Assembly: GCA_963920765.1 (NCBI GenBank)
Contig: OY987246.1
Span: 9,860,501 to 9,924,500, forward strand
Direction: 5' to 3'
Source: Ulota crispa
Lineage: Eukaryota > Streptophyta > Bryopsida > Orthotrichales > Orthotrichaceae
DNA: 64,000 bases
The notes beneath the pieces are model-generated. The model saw nothing but the letters and a program-made list of their open reading frames with translations. It was not told the origin of the DNA and did not search any database. The position numbers were made by a program, and so were the translations under genes. Shown here in pieces: positions 47,078-60,086 of this stretch (position 1 is its first letter; each line of letters starts with the position of its first letter).

Positions 47078-50000
47078 AGTGGAGGAGGCTGGCTGTACCA
47101 GTGGTATGGATTTTCAGTCTCTGAGGCATGATTTTTAGCATGTCTTGTGCGTCATGTTTTGGCTTTCGAAGTCTTTTTAGCACATCATGTGTTGGGACTC
47201 TGTACAAAGAGGAACAAGTAGCGGCGATTTTCCTGTTGAGCACTTCGTGCACTGCATGTTCTCGCCTTCAAACTGAGATGGTTGTTCCTGTAATGATGCT
47301 GCAATAGAGCGGAAATATGAATGTTGCATTACGCTAATACTGGTTCAATTTTTCATTAGTTAAAGTAACGACTATTTTCCTTTTTTTTTAATGCACAAAA
47401 GTCTATTTAGCGTCATTTATTGCTGACTATGCGCATCACAATAATGTGCCACACAAATGATTTTCTTTAATTTTTTTCTTCTAATCTATATCTATGATAT
47501 TACTTCACAAGTTGTTTCAGTTAAGGCTCTTGCACTATTCAAAGTCTTGCACTATCACATTGCATCCTTTGTAGATCAGATTTTTGTTACCTAAACGCAC
47601 CATAGGACCAAAATGGTCCTCACATGATTTCACATCCTTGTTTGAGGTATTGGATCTAATTTTTGACCTTGCTATAAACTATAATTATCAAGGAATTCAA
47701 GTGGTCCATGCAAGTGGAGTAATAGCAAGGCAAGTCAAATGTTATATAAGTACCTCAAGAGTTTTAATTGGGTGAAACAACATACGCGGCATGGTGGCAA
47801 GCAATGTCTTACAAGCTACAGCTAATCAATACTCATTGCAAGCTTCCTTGCATGTGCTTTGTTGTAGTGTTGAGTTCACCAATAAGAGTTCAAGCATGTT
47901 CTAAACCTTTGTCAAGGCAACCCTCACTAATTGTGCTAATCATTGTTTTCCATGCCATAGCAAATCAAAGCCCTAAAACTTAACCCACAAAGAAGTTTAA
48001 TCTTTAACAATTTGCAAGTGTGTGTTCACATATAATGTTGCTACTCAAAAAAATTAAGATGAATGAAGGGCTTATAGAATTTTGTAAAAATTATTAAATA
48101 GCAACCACTTACCAAAAATGAGATTTTGCCATCACAAGGTATTGATCAAATGTTATAACTTCCCATCTCTCACACTCAATTGTTCCCAAAATTTGCAAGC
48201 CATTTTCAAAGTAGGTGTTTGACTATTTTCAATGGTCACTTTTTGTGGATCATCCAATTGACCAAGATGCGATATATCAAAGTTGTAAGTCTCCTAAAAG
48301 ACTAATTTTGATGAAAATGACTTGGGTGCTTAGAGATTAAGGGGGCATTTTTGATGTGGAAGATGTACATATGGATGTTCCTATATATCCATGAAATCAA
48401 AACTCATCAAGAATGTTTTTCAATCAATTGAAACTATGAATCTAATACAAAATAATTCACCAAAAATAGAATTTAGGTTTTTAGAAACTAAAATTTGGTA
48501 TGTTTGATTATTACATAAGAATTCAAAATTTGCTATGTTTAATTATTACATATGATTTCAATATCAATGATGCAAGACATCAAAATGCCAATCATATTCT
48601 ATGTTATGTTCAAAGTTCTTTGAACGATGTAACATGGCGTTGTGTACGTGCTGAACTCCACTGTACGTGTTCATTGCAAACTACTAAAATTTGGGCCCAA
48701 TAAGCTTACATACTCAAAACTACTGAAAAACACGCAAGATTTGAATGGGCCACTAAGTACAAGATAGAGGGAGTACATAACTAAAAAGACAATAAAAGAA
48801 TCAAACATGGTAACGAAATAATTCCTTCATACATGTTTTTTGCATGATACAAGAGTTCATGCAAGAAATCTTAATACGGGCTCAAAAAAGTTACTAAAAT
48901 TTCAAGAACAAGTGCATCACTTACTAGGAAGATAGGTACTCACTCAAACGCAAGCGCTGTGAAGAGGCTACAACCAGAGCTACCAATGGATAACAAAATT
49001 CACTCAACAAATAAACAAATATGTATACAAGATAACGGAACACTCTAGATCTCCAAACGAAGAAAAGACCTGATCACAGAAAAGAACCAAATCCCACAAA
49101 GTAGTGAATAACAACAAGCGTTGCTCACTCGCCCACATCTATAATATACAAAGCTAGTCAAACCAAATTTGGTCTGACAGAGCGGGTGTGTAGAGTTTAT
49201 CGACCTACTGTATTTCTATCAGTATCTGTAAATCCTTTTGGGATCTGGCCTGGCACTTCTTACTACAAAATTGAAGTAACAAATCCACGTTGATCCATTC
49301 TATAAAAGAGTTCATACAAACATTGCATTCCGGTGTTAATTCATATGCGTAAGTATATGTAATTTTGCATTCTAGAAATACAGGTGAAAGTAAAAATATC
49401 ACATACCTAGGTTAAGGTGAATCATCAGAGATGAAAATATGACAACAGAAACACGTATCCAATATCCACCTAAATCTTGTTTGTTTAAAAACGGCACTAG
49501 AAGATAGTTTAGAATCCATACCAAGGAAACAAATACTTAAGGGGTCCCAGCATTGCACTAAAGTTTCAAAATGATAAACTTGTGATGAAGGCAGCGGATA
49601 GCAAGCCCTGATCACAATTCGATGCAAGTACTCAACCTTAAGAAATAACTAAAACCCAATCATTTGGAATGCTTAATTCAGAAGAAAGTCCAGATTTAGT
49701 AATTTTTAGGCTTCAGACATCCTCACCTAACATACAATTGTGTTCTGTTATGAAGGTTGACACACTTATCCAGAAATATGACACATGACCATGACAAACG
49801 CTGCACTGTAGAAGGTACAGTGACGAGAGGAAAGCATCAAATTCAATGGTCCCATATAACTGACTTATGTAAATGGAGACATAACAGGACTCATACCTCA
49901 AGTGCTTCTCTATTAATCGGTCTGACTCACTTGATTATCTCTCGCAACTACCTGGCACAAGATAATATCAATATTTCCAATCGAAACAAGCAACAACCAC

Positions 50001-51038
50001 AGCTCCGGAGTCCTCAAAAGACTTTTGATTCAACAACAGCAGGTTTGTAACAAGAAACCTACATTCCATTAAGGACTAAAGTTTGTTCAACAACGATGTC
50101 CCAGAAACATCATAGGTGTGGCAACTCAACCAGGTTGAACAGACCAGTCCCTATCGTTTTCAGAATCAACAAAAGATGTAACAGGAGCTCTATATTGGAT
50201 GTCACCAACCATCTTAGGATTTTCTCAAGAAAAGTGAAGCCAGTCTGACACGCGCAGTAAGCGTGAAATAGACAACAAAAAAAGACAACACCTTGGTATT
50301 TTGAAAATAAACGTAATATAGAGAGGGTGTGTATCCTACTCAAAGAAAGCATCAAGAGTAGATTCAAGAATTACCCAGATCCAATTGTAATACAAACATG
50401 GCGTGCATCAATAACTTCTGTCCCTGATGGGATATTTTGCTTACATATGATTCGGCATGGCTGTGTCACACACCCCTGAGGTAAATGTAGTACTCGAAGT
50501 GGTTCTCCCAAGAATTGCATAGGGTGTCATAGCCGAGATCCATGCCCGTCGCCGTCATCATCAGCTGGGCCGCATAACGCAGCACGATGGCTTCATCAGT
50601 ATATAAGGAGAAAATACTCTAACAACTGCCTACGCCCAACCCTTTGTTCTCCCTCTCTATCAGCAACCCTAAGCAGGGATTGAAACAGAAATCACATAAC
50701 CTCAAAATAGAAAGTAAGCTAGACATGATTTATGCTAAAGATCACACCTAAAATTGCCACAAAACACCACAGGATCATAGGTTGCTCACCAGATGAAACG
50801 GAATATATGTAATCAGAGATCTTAATCCTCTCTTGTCACTTCTCACAGATGTCAGTCATGGTTCCAACTAAACATCATTCTCTGCATTCAACTGCCACTG
50901 AAGATTGTCGGGTATGTCCACGTATTGTCATTGAGAATTATCTCATCATAAATCCACTTCCAACAGTTTCACTTTTAAGCACTGGTGGCAGATCTGTCCA
51001 TACTATCAGCTCCCGGATCAGTATGTTGAGAGTCGATA
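47078..51038. other. Intergenic between ALG11 and PRP3 3' ends
   Basis: The part up to about 47340 is probably ALG11 3' UTR. From about 47590 to 48340 the ends (TTACCTAAACGCACCATAGG / TTGGGTGCTTAGAGATTAA) look like a badly decayed TTAA-family copy. From about 48900 the composition is more even, as in UTRs. A minus-strand open stretch at 50466-50618 is noted separately. No protein-coding gene is recognised. Confidence 0.45.
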
Positions 51039-54000
51039 TCAATCTTCCTCGTTGTAATTCACTGCAAGATCCCAGTAATGTCCAACTTTGAAGTCTGAGA
51101 GAAACTTTCGAGCTGCTGCAGCTGACCGAAACTCCTCAATTTTAAATTTATCAAAGTTGGGGTGAGCCACACTACCCTCCCAAACCAAGTCGCATTTATT
51201 TGTACGCTGAGGCGCATCCTCTGCATTCTCCTCAGTTTCCTCCTTCACAGCTGCCTCCCAGTTTATTCTTCTTGTCATAAGTTTACCGTAGCGCTTGATG
51301 GACTTCGGACCACCTTCGACAATTACTACACACATAGAGTCTGAAATAACTATACAGCCAGTAAGGCGGTTTTGAGTTGCGTTCTTGTCCACCTTGTAGC
51401 GTGTTGGAGGGTGGGAAAGGTCCGACACCCGGTACACAGAAACAATTGTTTCAAGTGTGCTGACATCGTCAAAGAGCTTTTTGGCCTTCTTCTCTTTTCG
51501 CTCTGCAGGTGTTAGTTTGCGAGCCAGGTTCCTATCTGTATGAGCTTGCTCACGCTCTGCAGCAGCACTCCTGACTTCATGTTCCATTCGTGTTGGATCC
51601 TGTGTGGCCTCAGCGCCTAAAACTTTCATCAAATTGCTCATTTTTATCTTGGATTTTGGAGGCTCCAATAGACCCTGCCTGATCATCTCCTGCCTGTCCT
51701 TTTCCTTCGCTAGACGACGTTGAGTGCGCAATTTTTTTTGTTCCTTTTTGGTGAGTTTCAGAGGCTGAGGAGGAGGAGGGGCTGGCTCAGCAGGTGGCTC
51801 AATGGGGACAGGATGCTCAACAAGGAAAGTAATCTTATCCTCCTTCACAGTTCCCTCGGCAATGTCCATGTAACTACGTGAAGGTAGAAACACCTTATCC
51901 CTGAAAGGCAAAGAAAAACATGTCAATATCAGGCAGTCAAGCCACGTATTACGTATAAACATGATTTTACACGTTAATGTGTACAAACACAGAGATTGTG
52001 GCAAGGGTGAAGGATTAGTACGCACCACCACTCGATATCAGGAATAGGATCCTTCGTCTTCTCTTCTTTGACGGGGACTCTCTCGGCAACTTCAATCAGA
52101 TTAGGATTGATGTCAACTTCTGGCTTTACCTTGGCCAGGGCTGCTTGCTTCATTTTCATCTCTTTGGCTTTTGCCTCGCCATATTGTGCCTGCGTGACAA
52201 ATGCCCACATTTCAATAGAACACTGATTCAGCCACCCCAAATCATTGTCAACTTGAAGAGAAACAAAAGAAACACTTGTACTAGCGGGTTCTAAAAGAAT
52301 GTAAAACAAATTTGAGGCCAAGGACATATTGCGTACACGAAGCTTTTGCATCTCAGCGTCTTTGCTCCATTTTCCTTCCTCCACAAACTGAAAAGTAGGC
52401 CTTCTTGGTCGCACCAGCTTTTTCTTATCAAATGCAACACGGTCATCGAAAAAAGGATTGTCAACGGGATCTTCCTCCAACTCCGGATGCAATATTTGAA
52501 ATGCTTCTTTTTTCCGCTTGTTGATATTAACCTGAGAGAGGAAAGAATAGTGAATTCAATACGCGCACAAACTACAACTCAAATTACTACATACCAGCCG
52601 ATTAACTACAATGTTGGTCGGTGCATTAATCAAAACAATGGATTTGAAGCATGTCGCCTTTGAAATCTCCGAAGCACAACGTAAGTGAAACTTCACGACA
52701 ACGGGCTAGGGTTGAAGTTTATGAATTGCCTAGGAAGAACGCTACAATGCCAGGCATAAAAGAAATCTCACCTTTAATGTGCTGACGTTAGTAGATTTCG
52801 AGCGCTCCACCACATGTCCAAGCTCGTCAACCTCTCTGCCTTGCGCATCAAGACGAAGAACTGGAGCCTTCACAGATTTTGAAACACCATCCTCTGCCAA
52901 GTTTGTGGGCATCATAGTCGGCATAATAGGCATACCAAAAGGAATCTGATGAAACCCTAAGCGCAATGCTAACTCATGCGCCCTTTTTACAGCCTCATAA
53001 TTGGCCAGCGCCGCCACATTAGCTCCAGGAGGAGGCATCCCCGACATAATCCCCGGTGCCATTCCTGGCATCATTCCCGGCATCATTCCGAGCATGTTTG
53101 GATTTACCACCCCTGATCCTGGCATGAGTAGTTGGTTCAACTGAGAAGATGTTGTTGGTGCTGTTTGTGTTGACGTGAGCCCTCCTGAGGTTAATGTAGA
53201 TGAAGAGGTCGTAGTTGCGGCTCCTGTTTTGTTCAGCTGCAACAGCAGAAAGGTTAGATTTCTTCATATACTGGCTACAAGTAAAAATCGAACCGGAAGT
53301 GCAAAAGACACTGGTGCATTGTAAGATTTTCATAGGACGTAACGAACGAGTCACTTACCTGTGGGAGCTTCTTCATCTTCTCAGCAAGCTCCTTCTGCTT
53401 TTGCAAGGTTCTCTTCGCTTTGGCAAGAGCATCCAAACTCAAGGTTGGAGGCTTCGAAGGGGCCTTCATTTCTGTTGACTTCGCAACAGAGTCAGAAAGG
53501 ACGGTAGTACTGATATCCTCCTTCCCGTGAGTGCTAGACGAGGCTCGTATATCGGTTCTACCCGTTGCTCCCACATTGCCGGGGGATGCAGAAGCAGCTG
53601 CTGCAGGTGAAACACCAGCTGACCCGTTCTGTAAACAAAATAGAATAACGGCGGGATGATTCAGAGAGCGGTCACGCAATACAGTCTCACCATAAATCTG
53701 GGAAACCCTAATGTAAAGGTGTCGCGTAATCACTCCTCATACGATTGATTTCTCAAGTGTCCAGTAATATTAACACAACAGTAGATTCACTTCAGTAACC
53801 TCCCAAAACCTCGAGGAAAAAGTCTGCGATCCTTACAGGCGACCTCAGTTAGGGTTTACAACCACAAATTATCATGCTATCAGAAAGCCGCGTCTCACCT
53901 GCTTCTCCGTCGTCGCAGAATTTTGCGTGGGCGTACCATCTCTTCGCCTCCTGGACAAACTCTCATCCTTCCTCGACTTCTGAATATCCAACGTTTTATC

Positions 54001-54090
54001 CTCGCGCTTCCTGCGCGCCTCCTCGCCATCCACCGCATGCTTGTACGCTTTCTTGCGAACTTCGTCGCGGGCATTCGGGCTGGGCGACAT
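51039..54090 (-). CDS. PRP3: U4/U6 snRNP splicing factor PRP3
   Basis: PRP3 is a core protein of the U4/U6 di-snRNP and U4/U6.U5 tri-snRNP; the Arabidopsis orthologue is also known as RDM16. Exons (minus strand): 54090-53899, 53628-53359, 53236-52772, 52531-52337, 52189-52026 and 51900-51039 (TGA). All junctions are GT-AG and in phase, giving 715 aa. The N-terminal 300 residues are low-complexity, with charged SR-like stretches, an Ala/Ser/Thr-rich part and a Met-Pro-Gly run (about 203-222). The conserved PRP3 domain follows (DPVDNPFFDDRV, INPNLIEVAERVP, IPDIEWWD, TKKEQKKLRTQRR, SNLMKVLGAEATQDPT). The C-terminal DUF1115-type domain shows VIVEGGPKSIKRYGKLM, TNKCDLVWEG and HYWDLA. The start is the first Met after which plant-like sequence begins (MSPSPNARDEVRKK). 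Intron sizes are 270, 122, 240, 147 and 125 bp. Confidence 0.95.
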
Positions 54091-54552
54091 TATTGCTGGT
54101 GAAAACAAGAATTGCCGACACTCCCTCAGCAACACCAACACCTGTGCTTCGGTAAAATACAACCTCAGTAGCTACACACACAATCACTCCGCCCAAACCC
54201 TAGAAATTATCCAAGCATAGAATGAAGCGACACTCTAAAAATGCAATCTGGAAACTAAAACTACTGCCACAATCGAGAGGACTAGCAGAACTACAGAGCC
54301 GGTGGGAGCTCGGTTTCTGCAAATCCACCGAGCTCAGCAAATCCGCAAGACCAGATCCCGCAGGATGAACCGCAGGATGAAGTCGAGCAGGAGCACACAC
54401 AACGACTTAACAAGGCGGAGCTCATTGCTCTTGTCCAGAGCTAAGTCGGGTATAGACAGGGTATGGTAAATCTATGAATTACCGAGATTGGAAACATATC
54501 TATGACAGACCTTGGGACTTCTCGAGTCTTCGATTTCTGTAGTTTAGAAAGA
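54091..54552 (-). promoter_or_regulatory. 5' region of PRP3
   Basis: Balanced composition directly upstream of the PRP3 start, presumably 5' UTR and promoter. No specific motif is claimed. A TTAA element begins at 54557, about 470 bp upstream of the start. Confidence 0.4.
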
Positions 54553-54556
54553 TTAA

Positions 54557-55451
54557 CCCCTATGTGCACGAGGCACCAAATTTTGGTGTTCAGGAAATTT
54601 CAGGAAATTTTGAAACCCTGCTAAAGGGAAAGATTTGATTTTTTTAAGATTTTTTTTGTTGTAGGAGTTGCTGGCTAGAATGAGCTTCATCCATATTTTA
54701 TTCGAATTATTTTTTGTGAAAGTTAAAGAGCAAGCATACCTCTTATGCACCAAAAAGTATGATGAATAGTGTCACTAAAGTGCTTATGATAAGCTGTCAC
54801 ATTGAAAAGATGGGCATCAAGTTGTGAGTAAAAGTGAGAATTTCCCTCGGACACTCCCCTTGGCAATGAGGGCCCTTTTATTGAAATTTTTTCATCTAAC
54901 AAAATCTAAAAGTGCTTTTGGACTACTTTTGCTTGGAACATCTTTGTTTTAAAAATTAGAATTCATTCACTATTGGATTTGCTTTCTTTCATAATGATTT
55001 TTGGTCAATAGTTGAAGCTAAAAATCTTCTTTGTATTAGGCAGCTGCGCTTTGACAATTGCATTGCAGGCTCATTTGTAAAACTCTAGTCACAAATTTGG
55101 AAGGGGGACCATTAGTTTTCAAGTAACAACAATAAATACTACATCATTCTAAGTGACTGTTTCCCGATTTTGTATCCAAGAGTTGCCAATTTGCATTAGA
55201 AATTTTAGAAGGCTCCAAAAAAACCCAAAAAATCCCCTACTCATTTGCATTCAATCACAAATATCTATTCATCTCCATGACTATTTTGGATTGTTTTTGA
55301 GAAGCACCATCTAGAAGCTTTGAGGTTCAAATTTTGATGGTTACAACTTTATTTTAATATTTAATACTAATCTTACAAAGACAATGCAAAAACTTCAAAA
55401 CTTCAAAACTACCTTCCAAAAACAAGAAAAACATGCTTGGGCATTTAGGGG
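54557..55451. mobile_element. TTAA-bounded (piggyBac-like) MITE, 895 bp copy E
   Basis: Flanked by TTAA at 54553-54556 and 55452-55455. Right end GCTTGGGCATTTAGGGG; left end CCCCTATGTGCACGAGGC is somewhat mutated and continues ACCAAATTTTGGTG, which is shared with the solo end at 6945-6974. The full length aligns in reverse with the interrupted copy at 5022-6100. Non-coding. Confidence 0.8.
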
Positions 55452-55499
55452 TTAAAAGGGACAATTTTAGAAGTAGAAAATTTAGTTATTGAGGTGAAA

Positions 55500-55830
55500 C
55501 ATCCCCAGTTTGTCCACCGATCGTCCGCTCCTTGTCCACCGGGCACCCCTCGGCACTAAGTCCTGTATACATTTCAAGAAGTGCCTCCTGCCCCTCTTGC
55601 CCCTCTTGCCCGTCATGCCTATGTTGCTTCTGCCCGCCTCCATTGCTTTTCAGCCCGCCCTGGTTGGCTGGGCTCCCTTGACTAGGTACCTCCAGTCCGG
55701 ATGTTAGAGGAACAGCCAAGCCGCTTTTGCTCCGATTCGTTGCGGTCGTCGCCCTCGTCGCTCTGGTCCGCATCGCCATTGTCGCTCTGGTCCGCATCGC
55801 CATTGTCGCTCTAGCCCTAGTTGACCTCCT
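55500..55830. repeat. GC-rich island with minisatellites
   Basis: An island of GC-rich sequence in AT-rich surroundings. It has a 9 bp repeat (CCTCTTGCC, near 55585-55612) and a 24 bp repeat (GTCGCTCTGGTCCGCATCGC + CATT) at 55757-55804, plus a partial third unit. It is open for 105 codons on the minus strand (55486-55803), but that reading is just repeats and has no recognisable domain. Confidence 0.65.
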
Positions 55831-56882
55831 CCATGGCCATATAGTGTATCCAAACTATGTGGCTCAATCTGGTGTGACATACCCTGTTATTCAGAGTGTG
55901 TGGCTCACTTTGGAAAAGCCATGCATTTTAATCAACAATGTATGGCCACTCTTGAAAAATGTTGAGGCTGTAGCCATATATTGCTGTTGAAAGTATATGG
56001 CTCATTCTGCCAAAGCCATGCACGTTGGACAATAGTGTTTGGACACGCATCATTTATTTTTAAAGAGTGGCCATATACTATTGCTTATAGTATATGGTAC
56101 TACTTTGCCTTCATTGTAGTAGAGTCCTCATTTTTTAAACACTTCAACTCCTTCCTTTAGAGGTTAAGGCTTGTAGAGAGATGGTTCTTGTAACACTTTG
56201 TGGATGCTTCTCACGTGTGGTAACTACAAGTATGTGTTTAGAGTATCTAGCATTGCATTCTTAACATCCTAGTAAGGACTTCATTTTCTTATCAACACTA
56301 CATTTTATTGTCTTAGAGAATAAATGTTACATAGAGATTGTTTTTTTAAATACTTAAAGGATGCTTGTACTCCTCCTCTCCTCTTTGAATTTATGGTTAC
56401 ATAAAGAGTGTTCTTCTAAATACTTAAAAGATGCTTGTACAAATCTTCTCTTCTTTGAGTTTAGGGTTACATAGAGAGTGTTTTTCTAAATATTTATAGA
56501 ATGCTTGTACTCATCTTCTCTTCTTTGAGTTTAAGGTTTAAAGATTTTATTATCAAAGTTTTTGTAAGAATTTCAATCTCTTCCACTTCACTCACTATAT
56601 TAAAGATTTGGATTTATGAAATAGTGTTCTTTTAAACACTCATAGTGTAGTTGTTAGGTTTTCTATTTTCAAGGTTTAAGATTTAAAACCCTTCATTCTA
56701 GTAGTTCTTGTAGGCACTTCTACCATTTCCTCTTTCATTTTTTGTATCAAATATTTAGGGCTGTAATAAGAATATTCACTTCAAAGAACTTATAATGTGC
56801 ATATTGGAACACCATATTTTTTGGGTTTAGAATATTTAGCATTTCATTTTCAAGCTTTGAAGTTCTGCTTTAGGGTTTCATC
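55831..56882 (+). other. 5' flank of the MULE-type pseudogene
   Basis: The region 55835-56100 contains several related words (GTGGCTCA, GCCATGCA, GGCCATATA) in both orientations, which may be the subterminal repeats of the transposon whose coding region starts at 56883. From 56330 to 56530 there are three imperfect repeats of a ~75 bp unit (ACATAGAGA…TTTCTAAATA…GATGCTTGTAC…CTTTGAGTTTA). Confidence 0.5.
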
Positions 56883-59800
56883 ATGGAAGAAGACATTGAC
56901 TTCAATGAAGATAATTCTTACTATCCTACCAATTTTGAAGACAATTTGGAGTACATATTAGGAGTTGAAGATATACTTCATGGGTCCTCAGGAGGTCAAT
57001 CATCAATTCCTTCTCCAATTGAAGAAGATGTCTACTTCCATTTATCTGATTTTGAATCAAGTTTTGATTCTGATGAAGACATGGAGCGCATGTGGGAAGG
57101 AGATGTTGGATGGGAATCAAAATTTGTGTCGACTGACTTACCACTCATAGATGAGCTTTCCAAACCTTCTTTTGATCAAATTCTTATAGAATCTTTTACA
57201 AAATTCATTCAATTTACACTTGATAGTAGAAACCTTATGATTGTTTGATTACAAAGACAAACAAATCCTACCTTCAATGAGATTTGTGAAGCAAATGGGG
57301 ATTTCCGTCCATTTCTTAAAAGCCATGGGAGATCTATAGATGTCAATGATTTTATTCATACTCTTGAGAGATGGGTGAAATTTCAAAATAGTTTGAAGTT
57401 AATAGAAACCGTTGATGGAGTAAGTCTTTCAACTTTAAATGATACAAAAGAAAGGGAAATATCTCATAAAGGAATTTGGTCATCTATTGTGTCTAATTCA
57501 TATGTTGATCTTAGTGAGAATCATTTAACATTGCATGCCACAACTTCTGTTGTACGCAATAAGTGGGTCACTGATCAAAAGGTAGGTGGAATTTCTCTAT
57601 CGTATATTGAGAAATGTGTACAATCTTGTCCACATTGTCAAAAATCAAAACTTTGGGATGAGATTCACAACATTCCTTTTGAACTTGTTGATGCCAAGCT
57701 AGAGGAGATATGCAAGACTCATGTTATAGTAAGGTATGTTTTCCATTCAACACTTACAAAACATCATAGAGTCACATATTACCAATGCCATAGAGGTGGA
57801 AAGAAAAGATCAAGAAAGAGGAAAAGAGAAGATGATGATAACATTTCTACACATAGAAGGGAAAGGAAGTCTATGAAATGTGACTGTGAGTTTCAAATCA
57901 AAATGATAATGCCTCTTGGTAGCCAAACATGTTCAATAGACTCAAAAGTTTCTTTGGAAGCAAAACTATTTGTGCATTCAAAGCACAGTGGACATCTTCC
58001 AGGTACAGAAGTGGACAAGCTATTTCTACCTATACATCTAATAGTTATTTCTTTTGCAACGGAAAATTTGAAGCATATGATATCAACATCTACAGTGGCA
58101 TTAGTATCCGTTCGAGAAGAACTCAAAATGCAAGCATTGGTGCTTGACATGGAGAGCACAACGTATCAATTTTTTCTTATTCCAAAGGAAGTTGAGCAAC
58201 TATCATACTCCATCAGATTAAATGGTATTTTTCTTTCTACCATTTGTTTTAGTATTTATTTTTAACCATATTTCTTATAAAATATTTCATTGTATATGCT
58301 TATTGTCAATTTTGTAGATGCGCTGAGAGTGGATGATTGGGATGCTACCAATGTAGAAGCTATTAGACTTCAAAAACAAGGAAATGTGATTTTCTATCAG
58401 AGGTATTGTCCAGAGCACCAAGATCCTAGGAAATGACCTTTTGTTGTAGTCATACAAGACAAATTTTGAAGACAAACGCGAAACGGTTTTCAAGGGATAA
58501 TTCATGGGCATTTGATTCAACTTTCAAAACTAATCATTATGACTTACCTTTATATGCCACAGTGGTTCCAAATCAAGATGGAAAAGCTATGTTTGTTTTC
58601 TATATGTTATGTATCAAAGACAAAGATGGGGGCCATGAAGGAATAGCAATAGAACTTGCATTGACGTATGTCTTTTCTAATATAAAAGAGATTAGACCAT
58701 CAGCATTCATTATTGATAAGTGCAAGACATCATTGAATGCTATAAGACGTATTGTTAACAATGACATTCATTGTTGGAAAGATGGAAAACTTGGAGAAGA
58801 GCAACTTGCAGGACGCTTTTTCCTTTGTTGGTTTCATGTTATGAAGGCATGGAGTGAGAATCTTCTCACACGTATACCTATAGCAAAGAAAGACAAAATT
58901 TGGCAAAGTCTTCATGTACTATTGAATTGCTCCCAAAAAGATCATTTTGAATAGAATTTGCATAAATTCTATGCAGATTTTGAGCATGTTTTTGGAGTAG
59001 AAGAGTATATAAAACTTGGATGGGCAAATAATTCAGTCCCTTGGAGAAGAATGTGGCCTAAATTTGGAAGACTATTTGAATACGGCAGTGTTGACACAAC
59101 AAATCATGTAGAAAGGCATTGGGAGTGGATCAAGTATACTCTATTACAAAGAAAAGTAAATCAATTAGTTCAAGATTTGATTGTTGCCATCCTTGGAAGC
59201 GCTACGGATGGAAGTCGCATTGGAGGGTCTACTCTAGTAGACCATTTCAAACAAGTTCAAGTTATAAGTAAGTACTTCTTGTGTGAAATCATGTTGATTC
59301 TTAGTTTTTGGATTGTTAGTACATTTTTAATTGTGTCACATTTGACATCTGTGTTTACTTCCTTATATTGTAGGTGATTCTGAAAGGTTCTCTAAAAGAG
59401 CAAATGATAAGCCTCATCAACGTCGTTTAGCAAATGCACAAAGACTTTTCCAAAAGTATGAAATTGAACCTGAAAGTGTTTTGGAGGTTGTGGATGTCAA
59501 CCAAATGCTCTTCCGTATAGCAAGCAAAACTACTCCAAACGCTAGGTACACTGTGTCCATACATACTCATTTCTATGATTGTGCCTCTATTATATTAACA
59601 TGCAAGCACATTCTTGCAGTGCAATTGATATTGAAAAAATATTATGGACATTTATATGATGAAAGACCTTTGTATTCTAGTGTGATCATAGAACCACTTC
59701 TTCAGCCTATTACAAAAGATTTCCACAATAACAATATTATAAATGATAATACAATGGACAATGATGAAGATAAGGATTTTTTGCAAGTTATCCATGAAAT

Positions 59801-60086
59801 GGAATCAACACTTTTAGAAGTGAAGTTCAATATGACAAATTATGGAGGAGCGGAGAAGAAGTACAAGAAGGATATAATCAAGGGTTGTATTCAATCTATG
59901 AAGAGGCCTTTTACTTTTGAAAGACCTTCTTTTATTGTACTTTCAAGCAAAGATTTTATATCCTCTATTCAAAACAATGTGCAATGTACAAGGATGGGAC
60001 ATGGTAGATCTCTATAACAAACAGAGACAACTGATGGAGTGAAGAAATTACATGTAAATCAAGCTCAACTTACATTAACACCTCCA
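56883..60086 (+). pseudogene. MULE-type transposase with SWIM-like zinc finger, broken
   Basis: A transposase-like gene of the plant MULE/FAR1 kind. Order: an acidic N-terminus (56883-57247); a FAR1-like zinc-binding part near 57740-57910 (YYQCHRGG, basic stretch, KCDCEF); a putative intron at 58225-58318; then the transposase core with FDSTFKTNHYDLPLYA (near 58512; first Asp), FIIDK (second Asp), LCWFHVMKAW, and TTNHVERHW (near 59098; Glu). A second intron lies at about 59267-59373, and a C-terminal SWIM-like CASIILTCKHI follows (near 59580), where the first Cys of the CxC pair looks replaced by Tyr. In-frame TGA stops at 57246-57248 and 58433-58435, a frameshift before 58480 and TAG at 58952 make it dead. 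The reading beyond the stop at 60015 still looks coding until a gypsy LTR cuts it at 60087. Confidence 0.85.

Noticed and set aside
57893..58159. Minus-strand 88-codon frame
   Set aside because: Antisense shadow of the MULE pseudogene.
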